A stretch of 44,123 bases of DNA from 14-2 sp963628035 (GTDB lineage Bacteria; Bacillota; Clostridia; Lachnospirales; Lachnospiraceae): contig CAVGED010000129.1 of assembly GCA_963628035.1 (NCBI GenBank), forward strand, positions 1 to 44,123. The letters run 5' to 3'. Made by a program: the position numbers and the translations under genes. Positions 1 through 7,770 of this stretch are shown one piece after another. The notes under the pieces were generated by a model. It was not told the origin of the DNA and made no database searches. It worked only from the letters and a program-made list of their open reading frames with translations. Positions within the stretch are counted from its first letter, which is position 1. Every line of letters starts with the position of its first letter.

Positions 1-278
1 TAATGCGTTTCTTTATGGACAGCCGACTGAACAAAAATGGTGGAACGCTTATTTTTACTACGCATTATCCGGAACTGTTGGATGAATATGACCGAAATGA
101 CGGAATTTGTATTGTGAGAAATCGTAATGGTATTACAGCAGAAAATTTGAGCTATATATTGAAACGTAATGATATAAAAAAGAGTGACGCATACCAGAGC
201 GGCTTTCTTGAAGGAACAACGCCGACATATGAAGCGTATATGCACTTGAAGAAAAATCTGGCGGCCTCAGTCAACTAA
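1..278 (+). CDS. AAA-family ATPase, C-terminal fragment cut by window edge
   Basis: Only the last ~92 residues are visible; the frame is open to the left edge, so the gene starts outside the window. The tail has the look of AAA15/AAA_21 (OLD/RloA-like) ATPases: a hydrophobic strand ending in TTH (the switch histidine of ABC-type ATPases) at about residues 19-21, then the PELLD, RNDG and GTTPTYEAY stretches typical of the end of this family. It is followed 12 bases later by a small RloB/TOPRIM-like gene and then hsdM. Such ATPase plus nuclease-like pairs are known as accessory ORFs within type I restriction loci and as stand-alone phage-defence modules. The family call rests on the tail alone. 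Confidence 0.7.
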   Translation, partial: MRFFMDSRLNKNGGTLIFTTHYPELLDEYDRNDGICIVRNRNGITAENLSYILKRNDIKKSDAYQSGFLEGTTPTYEAYMHLKKNLAASVN

Positions 279-290
279 GGAGGCAGCTAG

Positions 291-830
291 ATGAAATTAG
301 CAAAATATAAGGCTTGTATATGTGAGGGATCTGCTGAAGAAGCTATTATTGATATCCTGGTTGATAATGATCTGCTGATTTTTACAAGGGATGAAATGTT
401 GGAAGAACGTGTCATCCGATGCAGAAGTGCTAAGCGATTTGAGGAACGACACTTACGGAAAGGATTTGATGAGCAGATTTCCGTGATACGGATTTTGGAT
501 TCTCGCAGAGAAGAATTTCGAGTGAGTAAAGCATACGAACAGAAAATTGATGTGATAAATGTCATTACTGCTCCTGAAATAGAAATGCTGATTATTCATG
601 CGGAAGAAGCTTATGATCAATTTAAGCGCTCTGGGAAGAAACCAAGTGAATTTTGCAAGTCGAATTTTCGTATGCATGATGTGAAGTCGTATGATTTTGT
701 GAAGCAGTATTTCAGTAATCCGCAGCTCTTGGTGAAAGCTATAAAAGAGTATCGCAGAACAGCAAATATCCCCAAGGGAGAATACGGCTTGTCTGATTTG
801 CTGGCAAGAAAAGAAAATGATGCTCAGTGA
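291..830 (+). CDS. RloB/TOPRIM-like protein, partner of the upstream ATPase
   Basis: 179 residues, starting at ATG behind AAGGAGG. The N-terminal strand ends in CICEG (E12-G13), resembling the acidic start of TOPRIM-type folds; a second strand ends in D70, and PEIEML (95-100) resembles the conserved segment of RloB-like proteins. These points suggest, but do not prove, a metal-dependent nuclease fold. No signal peptide or membrane segment is present. It lies 12 bases after the AAA ATPase and 21 bases before hsdM, on the same strand, so the three are probably co-transcribed. By analogy with RloA/RloB, OLD/Gabija and PARIS systems, the ATPase would sense and this protein would act. An unrelated hypothetical family remains possible. 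Confidence 0.5.
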   Translation: MKLAKYKACICEGSAEEAIIDILVDNDLLIFTRDEMLEERVIRCRSAKRFEERHLRKGFDEQISVIRILDSRREEFRVSKAYEQKIDVINVITAPEIEMLIIHAEEAYDQFKRSGKKPSEFCKSNFRMHDVKSYDFVKQYFSNPQLLVKAIKEYRRTANIPKGEYGLSDLLARKENDAQ

Positions 831-851
831 GCAATATGAGGTGGTAAGACA

Positions 852-2384
852 ATGATTACAGGTGCAATTAAAAATAAGGTGGACAAAATCTGGGATGATA
901 TTGCGGCGGGAGGCATTACCAACCCGTTGACGGTGATTGAACAGCTTACCTATCTGATGTTCATCCGTTCACTTGACGAAAAGGAAATGGAAAATGAAGC
1001 CTTTGAAGCAGAAGGCGGTATAGAGATGGAAAAAATCTTTCCGCAGTCAGAGGCGGGTCAGTCCATGCGCTGGAACAGGTTTAAGAACAATGATCCGGGA
1101 GATATCTATGCGGTCATGTCCCAGCGGATTTTTCCTGCTATCAAGAACATGAAGAATGGGCATCTGCCGGATTTTAACGAGCAGGGGGAAATGCTGCCGG
1201 TTCCCACAGACGGAGACGAAAGCCAGGAGGAGACCACCGCGTTTGCGCGTTACATGGAAGACGCCATGTTCCTGATCCCGACACCGCAGGTATTGCAGAA
1301 AATCATCACCGGTCTGGATGACCTGTATGAGCATGACATTGCAGATCTGGATATGCAGGGAGATCTCTATGAGTATATGCTGGGAAAGCTTTCCACAGCA
1401 GGTCGGAACGGTCAGTTCCGCACGCCGAAACATATTCGGGAAATGATGGTGGAACTGCTGCAGCCGACACCGGATGATATCATCTGCGATCCGGCCTGCG
1501 GCACAGCGGGCTTCCTGGTCAGTGCTGCGGAATACATTCGGCGACATTATGAAGATAGTATGACACCGGAGCAGTGGGATCACTTCTCCAGCGGGGCTTT
1601 CAACGGCTTTGATACCGACCGGACCATGCTTCGTCTTTCTGCCATGAATTTGATGTTGCACTCCATCAGCAATCCGGACATTGACTACAAGGACAGCGTC
1701 TCCAAACAGAATGAAATCAGCGACCGATATACCATTTGCCTGGCAAACCCGCCGTTCAAAGGCACCGTTGACGCCGAAAGCATTAACGACAACCTGAAGG
1801 CGGTCACCAATACTAAGAAGACCGAGCTTCTGTTCCTGGCGCTCTTCCTGCGGATGCTGAAAAAGGGCGGCCGCTGTGCGTGCATCGTTCCGGACGGCGT
1901 GCTTTTCGGTTCCTCCAAGGCCCATAAGTCTATCCGGCAGGAACTGGTGGAAAATCATCAGCTGCAGGCGGTGATTTCCATGCCATCCGGCGTATTCAAG
2001 CCCTACGCAGGCGTTTCCACCGCGATCCTGGTCTTCACCAAAACCAGCGCGGGAGGTACCGACAATGTCTGGTTCTATGACATGAAGGCCGATGGTTTCA
2101 GCCTGGATGACAAGCGTAGCGAAATCAGCGAAAACGACATTCCGGACATCATCGAGCGCTTTCGCCATCAGGATAATGAAGTCGGGCGCGAGAGAACTGA
2201 GCAGAGCTTCTTTGTACCCAAGCAGGAGATCGTTGACAATGGCTATGACCTGTCCATCAATAAATACAAGAAGACAGAGTACGTGGCAGTAGAGTATCCG
2301 CCCACAAACGAGATCCTGGACAAACTGGATCAGCTCGAGGAAGAAATTGCAGCAGGCCTGAAGGAGCTGAGGGGGATGTTATGA
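852..2384 (+). CDS. hsdM: Type I restriction-modification DNA methyltransferase subunit HsdM
   Basis: 510 residues, normal length for HsdM. An N-terminal helical HsdM_N domain (about 1-140) is followed by an N6-adenine methyltransferase core with the S-adenosylmethionine motif DPACGTAGF at 213-221 and the catalytic NPPF at 299-302. It methylates adenine in the bipartite target chosen by HsdS and, with HsdS and HsdR, forms the restriction complex. The stop overlaps an ATGATG in the last four bases, the usual coupling point for hsdS, but the reading frame that starts there ends after 19 codons. An hsdS remnant follows at 2644 and hsdR at 3404. The gene is visibly richer in GC than the two genes before it. 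Confidence 0.96.
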   Translation: MITGAIKNKVDKIWDDIAAGGITNPLTVIEQLTYLMFIRSLDEKEMENEAFEAEGGIEMEKIFPQSEAGQSMRWNRFKNNDPGDIYAVMSQRIFPAIKNMKNGHLPDFNEQGEMLPVPTDGDESQEETTAFARYMEDAMFLIPTPQVLQKIITGLDDLYEHDIADLDMQGDLYEYMLGKLSTAGRNGQFRTPKHIREMMVELLQPTPDDIICDPACGTAGFLVSAAEYIRRHYEDSMTPEQWDHFSSGAFNGFDTDRTMLRLSAMNLMLHSISNPDIDYKDSVSKQNEISDRYTICLANPPFKGTVDAESINDNLKAVTNTKKTELLFLALFLRMLKKGGRCACIVPDGVLFGSSKAHKSIRQELVENHQLQAVISMPSGVFKPYAGVSTAILVFTKTSAGGTDNVWFYDMKADGFSLDDKRSEISENDIPDIIERFRHQDNEVGRERTEQSFFVPKQEIVDNGYDLSINKYKKTEYVAVEYPPTNEILDKLDQLEEEIAAGLKELRGML

Positions 2385-2440
2385 TGAAGAAGCAATCTTG
2401 CTTTTGGACTAAGATTTTGTTATACTGTGACCAGAGCTGA
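2381..2440 (+). pseudogene. 19-codon ORF overlapping the hsdM stop, possible vestige of the hsdS start
   Basis: An ATG overlaps the hsdM stop codon (ATGA) behind a GA-rich ribosome binding site, the position where hsdS normally begins by translational coupling. The frame codes 19 residues and stops at 2440. Since a 3' hsdS fragment follows at 2644, the simplest reading is that most of hsdS was deleted or replaced here. The short peptide has no recognisable TRD sequence, so this is inference from position. Confidence 0.3.
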
Positions 2441-2643
2441 TGGCTTTGTCGATCATCACGGCCAGAATATGATGAACGTGTATGTTTAGCCTCCGCAAGC
2501 GACGGGGTGCTGCAAAGCGTAGAATATCGCTTACGTGTAGAGGGGAGCTTGCCAAAGGGCAGGCTCCCTTTTTGAAAGAAATCATTATGAAGATTGTTAC
2601 GATAAAGAATGAACTGTTAACAACTCGATAAGCTGGAGGATAT
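2441..2643. other. Intergenic stretch between hsdM and the hsdS fragment
   Basis: No gene is evident. It holds a terminator-like hairpin at 2543-2573 and a GGAGG at 2635-2639, close in front of the hsdS fragment. A TAA in frame at 2629-2631 shows the fragment has no longer upstream extension. Confidence 0.5.
2543..2573 (+). terminator. Rho-independent terminator-like hairpin after hsdM
   Basis: GGGAGCTTGCC pairs with GGCAGGCTCCC across an AAAG loop (one G-T wobble), followed directly by TTTTT. It would end the hsdM transcript before the hsdS fragment and hsdR, or attenuate it. Confidence 0.65.
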
Positions 2644-2955
2644 ATGAGTTTTTTTGCAGTTGACATTATTATTGCGCATCCAGATCAAGGAAAGGTGAAC
2701 TCGGCCTTCCTTGCAGCATTCACAAATATGCCACATGGAATGAATCAGATTAAAGGTGGAACGGGTGGAGCAGCACAGCAGCATTTTAATGTTAGCGGAT
2801 ACAAAGCTATGACGCTGATTATGCCTCCACTGAAGCTCCAACGGCAATTCGCTGCCTTTGTCACAGAGGTCGATAAATCAAAATTTGTAGTCCAAAAGTC
2901 GTTGCAGGAACTACAAACACTGAAGAAATCTCTGATCCAACAGTACTTCGGCTGA
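2644..2955 (+). pseudogene. hsdS: HsdS specificity subunit, 3' fragment (broken)
   Basis: 103 residues against about 370-400 for a complete HsdS. From about residue 18 onward it matches the end of a second target-recognition domain and then the C-terminal conserved helix: PPLKLQ, DKSK, QKSLQEL, TLKKSLIQQYFG. The intact HsdS at 42696-43799 ends in the closely similar DKSK, QKSLQEL, TLKKSLMQQYFS. The first TRD, the central repeat and most of TRD2 are missing, so it cannot specify a bipartite target alone. A GGAGG lies very close (4 bases) to the ATG, so it could still be translated. It may be a silent donor for recombination with other hsdS genes, or simply debris. Confidence 0.85.
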
Positions 2956-3330
2956 CGCGACAAGCCGGGGCTTAAGAAATCCATTCAAGCATTCCGTGTG
3001 ATGGACAGCATTAATGGGTCTGGACGGGAGGTGCCGGAAGGCCTTTGAGGAGGATGGAAACAGCTTCCAGTGGTCACGCTTAGGGTGCTCCAAAGGGACG
3101 GGGATTCATCTCGAGCCTGAAGCTCTCGATGAACTTGCCTTCGGCAAGCATGTTCCCCTGCGGAGAACATGTCAGATCGTTCCGAAGTTTGCTTGATGCA
3201 AACTTCTCCACTCCCGGCGGTGTCGCAATGAGCTGTTCCCATCAAGGGAACAGCGAAACATGCGCACCGCTGTTGAGCGCCGTTGGCGGGAGCCACGCTG
3301 AAGCTGTCCAGACTCCGACCGGACTGACGG
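2956..3330 (+). repeat. Dispersed multi-hairpin element, copy A
   Basis: This gene-free stretch between the hsdS fragment and hsdR contains five ordered hairpins. Stem a is 3105-3133 (TTCATC with GATGAA outside, GAGC with GCTC inside, TC on both sides between). Stem b is 3134-3148 (CTTGCC/GGCAAG). Stem c is 3149-3171 (CATGTTC/GAACATG). After the linker TCAGATCG comes stem d, 3184-3206 (GAAGTTTGC/GCAAACTTC). Stem e is 3232-3254 (GCTGTTCCC/GGGAACAGC, loop ATCAA), enclosed by GCGGTG (3217-3222) and CACCGC (3265-3270). Bases 3094-3217 match 43879-44002 with two substitutions. Relative to copy C this copy carries about 60 extra bases near 2988-3047. Short ORFs across it are by-products of the repeat. 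Confidence 0.85.
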
Positions 3331-3403
3331 TACCCCCGTCCAGCCCAGTACCCATAGCTGTCGCGTATAAATCCACCTATTTTCACTTTATGAAAGGACC
3401 ACG

Positions 3404-6400
3404 GTGTTCTTTATGTCAAACTTTGAATTTCTAAGCAGTCGAAAAGAATATGCCTTATTTGCTCCGGCAGCGATTGAGGCAGAGCGTGTCTATACATCTG
3501 CGCCTGCCATGTGCGCTGTAGGCTGCCGGAAGGCCCTGGAGCTGACAGTGAAATGGGTTTACGCTGCCGATTCCTCCATGACGATGCCTTACCGTGACAA
3601 CCTGCAGTCCCTGATCCATGAACCCAGCTTCCGCTTTGCGGTGGATCATAATACCTGGGGCAAACTGCCGTATATCGTCAAATTGGGCAATCTGGCCGTA
3701 CATACGGAAAAGAGCGTTCAGAAAAGCGACGCCTTGATGGCACTCAAGGGATTGTTTGAGTTCATTGAGTGGGTAGATTATTGCTATGGCAGGGATTATG
3801 AAGAACGGAAATTTGAAGAGAGCCGGATCCCGACGGAGCGCGTCGTCGTTGACACAAAGAAGATCAAGGAGCAAGAGAGTCTTCTGGGCGAAAAAGACGC
3901 AGAAATAGAAGCGCTTCGCAAGAAGATCGAGGCACTTTCCGAGCAGTTTACCCGCGAAAAAGAACAGCATAAGGAAGAACGCAGCTTTCAGGCCGAAGAC
4001 ATTAGCGAATTCAAAACCCGGAAAATCTATATCGATGTGGACATGAAGCAGATGGGCTGGAAATTCACCGGTACGGATGCGGATGTGCAGGAGGAATATC
4101 CTGTCGATGGCATGGCCGGTGTGGTGGGGCAGAAGGGCTATTGCGACTATGTGCTCTTCGGAAAAGATGGACTGCCGTTGGCGGTTGTGGAAGCAAAGCG
4201 GAGCAGCAAGGATCCGAACAATGGCCGGAAACAGGCTATGCTGTATGCGGCTTGCTTGGAGCGCAGATTTGGGCGTCGACCGATGATGTTCACGACGAAT
4301 GGATTTGAAACTTATTTCTGGGATGACAAAACGGCGCCGCAGTATCCGGTCAGCGGTATTTTCAGCAAGGATGATCTGCAGAAGCTGATGAACCGGCGGG
4401 ACGAACGGATGGATCTGATGCGCATCGCCATTGATGACCGCATCACAGACCGCTATTACCAGAAGGAAGCCATTCGCGCGGTATGTGAGCAGATTCAAAA
4501 CGGATTCCGCAAGCATCTTCTGGTCATGGCGACCGGCACCGGAAAAACGAGAACCGCAGCCAGCCTGGTGGATGTGCTGAGCCGCGGAAAATACGTGACG
4601 AATATTCTGTTTTTGGCGGATCGGACGGCACTTGTGAAGCAGGCGAAGGATGATTTTAAAAATTATCTTCCGAACATGTCGCTATGCAATCTTTGCAGCA
4701 ACAAGGATGACTGGAATGCGCGGATCGTCTTTTCAACGTATCCGACGATATTGAATGCCATTGATGATACGAAAAGCAAGGACGGCATGCGTCTGTTTAC
4801 GCCGTCTCATTTCGACTTGATCATCATTGACGAGAGTCATCGGAGCATTTTTAAGAAATACCGTGCGATTTTTGAGTATTTTAATGCAATCATGGTGGGA
4901 TTGACGGCAACGCCGAAGACGGATGTGGATCGGAATACCTATGAGTTCTTTGAGATGGAGCACGGCGTACCGACCTATGCGTATGATTATGAAACAGCTG
5001 TCTATCAGGATCATGTCCTGGTGCCGTACTATAATTATGAGGTGCAGACAAAATTCCTGGAAGAAGGTATTTCCTATGATGATCTGTCGGAGGAAGACAA
5101 GGAACGATACGAGGAGGATTTTGTTGAAGATGGACTGATGCCGGATTTTATTCCGTCTGCGGCCATGAATAAGTTCATTTTTAATGAAACAACGGTGGAC
5201 ACGGTGCTGCAGGATCTGATGGAGCGCGGCATCAAGGTGGCCGGTGGAGACCGCCTCGGAAAGACGATCATCTTTGCACAAAACAAGCGTCATGCAGAGT
5301 TTATTCTGGAACGCTTCAATAAGCTGTATCCGAAGTATAAAGGGACATTTGCGCAGCGCGTGATCTGCGACGATTCCTACGCGCAGACGATCATCGATGA
5401 TTTCAAGATTGCGGATAAGCCGCCGTTCATTGCAGTTTCTGTGGACATGATGGATACCGGAATTGACGTGCCTCAGTGCGTGAACCTGGTCTTTTTCAAG
5501 AAGGTGCGGTCCAAGGCAAAATTCTGGCAGATGATCGGGCGTGGTACGCGTTTGTGTAAGGGCCTGACCTGCGTGGATGCGTTAGATGGCGAGTACACGG
5601 ACAAAAAGCGCTTCCTGATTTTTGATTACTGCGGCAATTTTGAGTATTTCCGTGAGCATAAGGAAGGCTTTGAGTCCAGAGAAACCAAGTCTCTCAGTGA
5701 GAACATTTTCGGTAAGCAGATCAAGCTGATCTCACTCTTGCAGGAGAGCGCCTATGCCGGAAGTGATTACCAGGCATGGAGAAATGAACTCGTGGTCATT
5801 TGCCGAAATCAGGTTGTAGAATTGAATACAGAGCTGATTGCGGTAAGGCTGCGGCTTCAGTATGTAGAGAAATACAAAAACGAAAAGGCCTACATTTCCA
5901 TCAGTGAAGGGGATAAGGCGGAACTGCTGCAGTACATTGCACCGATCGTTCGGAACAATGACGAGGACGAGCTGGCGAAACGCTTTGACAATTTCATGTA
6001 TGGGCTGATGCTTGCCTCCATGGAACAAATGCCTTCTTTTAAATATGCGAAGAAATCGCTATGCGATATCGCAAGTCTTCTGGAGCGAAAGGTCGGCATT
6101 CCGCAGGTGAAAGAAAAATTGCCAGTTATTCAGGAGATTCATACGGATGATTTTTGGACGGCAAATGACGTATTGCTCTTTGAAAAAGTGCGTTCGGAGC
6201 TCCGCGAATTGATGAAATTTCTCGACCGTGAACCGGGGAAGAAGCCGATCGTGACACGACTCACAGACCCAATCATCGATCAGAAGGAAGGCGTGGAACT
6301 GGAGCAGGCCTATGATTTCGAGGATTACAGAGACAAGGTGAACCGGTATATCGGGGAGCATGGAGATACCTTGGCTATCCATAAATTGACGCATAACATT

Positions 6401-6784
6401 AAGCTTACCCAGGGCGATTATGAGGAACTGGAACGGGTGCTGACAACGGAATTGGGTAGCCGGGAAGATTATCAGCGTGAATTTGGAGACACGCCTTTTG
6501 GACTGCTGGTGCGAAGGATCGCGAAAATGGATCATGAGGCAGCCATGCAGGCATTTTCCACTTTTATCAATGATCAGTCCTTGAACCAGAGGCAGATTAC
6601 ATTTGTGCAGAAGGTCATCAACCACATAGAGCAAAATGGTTATATGGACAATGTAGCAGACTTGCAAAAACCGCCCTTTGACAAGCCGGTCAGCTTTATT
6701 AAACTGTTTGACGTAAAGACACGAACAGCACTGATGCAGGCCATCAAGGATGTGAAGGATAATGCGGTCAGCATAGCGGGATAA
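3404..6784 (+). CDS. hsdR: Type I restriction enzyme endonuclease/translocase subunit HsdR
   Basis: 1126 residues. Order: a DUF4145-like N-terminal domain (about 1-125), a charged coiled coil (about 147-195), a PD-(D/E)XK nuclease (D248, E263-A-K265), an SF2 motor with Walker A ATGTGKT (376-382), DESH (476-479) and GLTATPKT (499-506), a helicase C half ending with a GRGTRLC motif VI, and a helical C-terminal region that binds the methylase. It translocates and cleaves DNA unmodified at the HsdS target. The GTG at 3404 follows GAAAGGA with a 5-base gap; an in-frame ATG at 3413 is the alternative. All catalytic motifs look intact, so the enzyme needs only an S subunit, and the adjacent one is broken. 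EamA follows 16 bases later. Confidence 0.96.
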   Translation: MFFMSNFEFLSSRKEYALFAPAAIEAERVYTSAPAMCAVGCRKALELTVKWVYAADSSMTMPYRDNLQSLIHEPSFRFAVDHNTWGKLPYIVKLGNLAVHTEKSVQKSDALMALKGLFEFIEWVDYCYGRDYEERKFEESRIPTERVVVDTKKIKEQESLLGEKDAEIEALRKKIEALSEQFTREKEQHKEERSFQAEDISEFKTRKIYIDVDMKQMGWKFTGTDADVQEEYPVDGMAGVVGQKGYCDYVLFGKDGLPLAVVEAKRSSKDPNNGRKQAMLYAACLERRFGRRPMMFTTNGFETYFWDDKTAPQYPVSGIFSKDDLQKLMNRRDERMDLMRIAIDDRITDRYYQKEAIRAVCEQIQNGFRKHLLVMATGTGKTRTAASLVDVLSRGKYVTNILFLADRTALVKQAKDDFKNYLPNMSLCNLCSNKDDWNARIVFSTYPTILNAIDDTKSKDGMRLFTPSHFDLIIIDESHRSIFKKYRAIFEYFNAIMVGLTATPKTDVDRNTYEFFEMEHGVPTYAYDYETAVYQDHVLVPYYNYEVQTKFLEEGISYDDLSEEDKERYEEDFVEDGLMPDFIPSAAMNKFIFNETTVDTVLQDLMERGIKVAGGDRLGKTIIFAQNKRHAEFILERFNKLYPKYKGTFAQRVICDDSYAQTIIDDFKIADKPPFIAVSVDMMDTGIDVPQCVNLVFFKKVRSKAKFWQMIGRGTRLCKGLTCVDALDGEYTDKKRFLIFDYCGNFEYFREHKEGFESRETKSLSENIFGKQIKLISLLQESAYAGSDYQAWRNELVVICRNQVVELNTELIAVRLRLQYVEKYKNEKAYISISEGDKAELLQYIAPIVRNNDEDELAKRFDNFMYGLMLASMEQMPSFKYAKKSLCDIASLLERKVGIPQVKEKLPVIQEIHTDDFWTANDVLLFEKVRSELRELMKFLDREPGKKPIVTRLTDPIIDQKEGVELEQAYDFEDYRDKVNRYIGEHGDTLAIHKLTHNIKLTQGDYEELERVLTTELGSREDYQREFGDTPFGLLVRRIAKMDHEAAMQAFSTFINDQSLNQRQITFVQKVINHIEQNGYMDNVADLQKPPFDKPVSFIKLFDVKTRTALMQAIKDVKDNAVSIAG

Positions 6785-6800
6785 GTAAAGAGGCAAAGCG

Positions 6801-7661
6801 ATGTGGATATTATTTGCGTTTGGGTCGGCGTTGTTTGCCGGATTAACGGCGGTGCTTGCCAAATGTGGTATAAAGAAAACGAATTCCGATACAGCCACGG
6901 CGATCCGCACCATTGTGGTTCTGTTTTTTTCCTGGCTGATGGTTTGGATCGTTGGTTCGGCGCCGACGATTACGACACTCAGCCTAAAGACATGGATCTT
7001 CCTGATTCTCTCCGGGTTTGCCACCGGTGCCTCATGGCTATGTTATTTTCGGGCTTTGCAGCTCGGAGATGTCAATAAGGTCGTACCCATTGACAAGTCC
7101 AGCACCATTTTGACCATACTGTTGGCACTGATTTTCCTCAACGAGCCTGTTTCCTGGTTCAAAGGGCTGGCCGTCGTACTGATTGGTGCAGGCACATTCC
7201 TGATGATCGAGAAAAAAACCGTTTCTGGTCAAAAGCAGGAGAAGAAAAGCTGGTTGCTGTATGCGGTTCTTTCTGCTGTGTTCGCTTCGTTGACATCAAT
7301 CCTCGGAAAGATCGGCATTGACGGTGTAGAGTCAAACCTTGGCACTGCCATTCGCACCGGCGTTGTGTTGATCATGGCATGGCTGCTCGTTTTTCTCAAG
7401 GGAAAGCAGCAGACACTGAAGTCCATTCCAAAGCCGGAACTCAGTTTTATCTGCTTGTCTGGTCTGGCCACCGGTGCCTCATGGCTGTGTTATTATAAGG
7501 CACTGCAAGACGGTTTTGCCAGTGTCGTTGTACCCATAGACAAGCTCAGTATTTTGGTGTCTATCGGTTTTTCGGCATTGGTGTTCAAGGAGCGATTGTC
7601 AAAGAAAGCGGCTGTCGGTCTCGTCATAATCGTTGGCGGAACACTGATGATGCTGATCTGA
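6801..7661 (+). CDS. EamA/DMT-family transporter
   Basis: 286 residues in two homologous EamA halves with about ten membrane helices. The halves share visible repeats: ATGASWLCYFRAL and ATGASWLCYYKAL, then VVPIDKSS and VVPIDKLS, as expected from ancient internal duplication. The family exports or exchanges small metabolites across the membrane; the substrate cannot be told from sequence. It begins 16 bases after hsdR behind a weak AGAGGCAAAG site and is probably read through from hsdR. Nothing links it mechanistically to restriction, so it may be a passenger in the island. Confidence 0.9.
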   Translation: MWILFAFGSALFAGLTAVLAKCGIKKTNSDTATAIRTIVVLFFSWLMVWIVGSAPTITTLSLKTWIFLILSGFATGASWLCYFRALQLGDVNKVVPIDKSSTILTILLALIFLNEPVSWFKGLAVVLIGAGTFLMIEKKTVSGQKQEKKSWLLYAVLSAVFASLTSILGKIGIDGVESNLGTAIRTGVVLIMAWLLVFLKGKQQTLKSIPKPELSFICLSGLATGASWLCYYKALQDGFASVVVPIDKLSILVSIGFSALVFKERLSKKAAVGLVIIVGGTLMMLI

Positions 7662-7770
7662 CCGCCGGCTCATCAGTAGGGGAGATGAGATGCTTGGCTG
7701 ATATTTCCATTTGGAGAAGGATTTACCTGAGCGGAATGGGATTTGTATTTGAACTGGGAGAATAGGCTTT

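Noticed and set aside
1047..2168. A 373-codon minus-strand frame over hsdM
   Set aside because: Shadow of hsdM; no start signal and no domain.
3105..3270. CRISPR array
   Set aside because: The hairpins differ in sequence and length and there are no regular spacers.
2985..3434. Short ORFs on both strands across copy A, with a similar minus-strand ORF at 43722-44093
   Set aside because: The similar peptides come from the repeated DNA. The sequence varies as paired stems, not as codons, and the frames have no ribosome binding sites.
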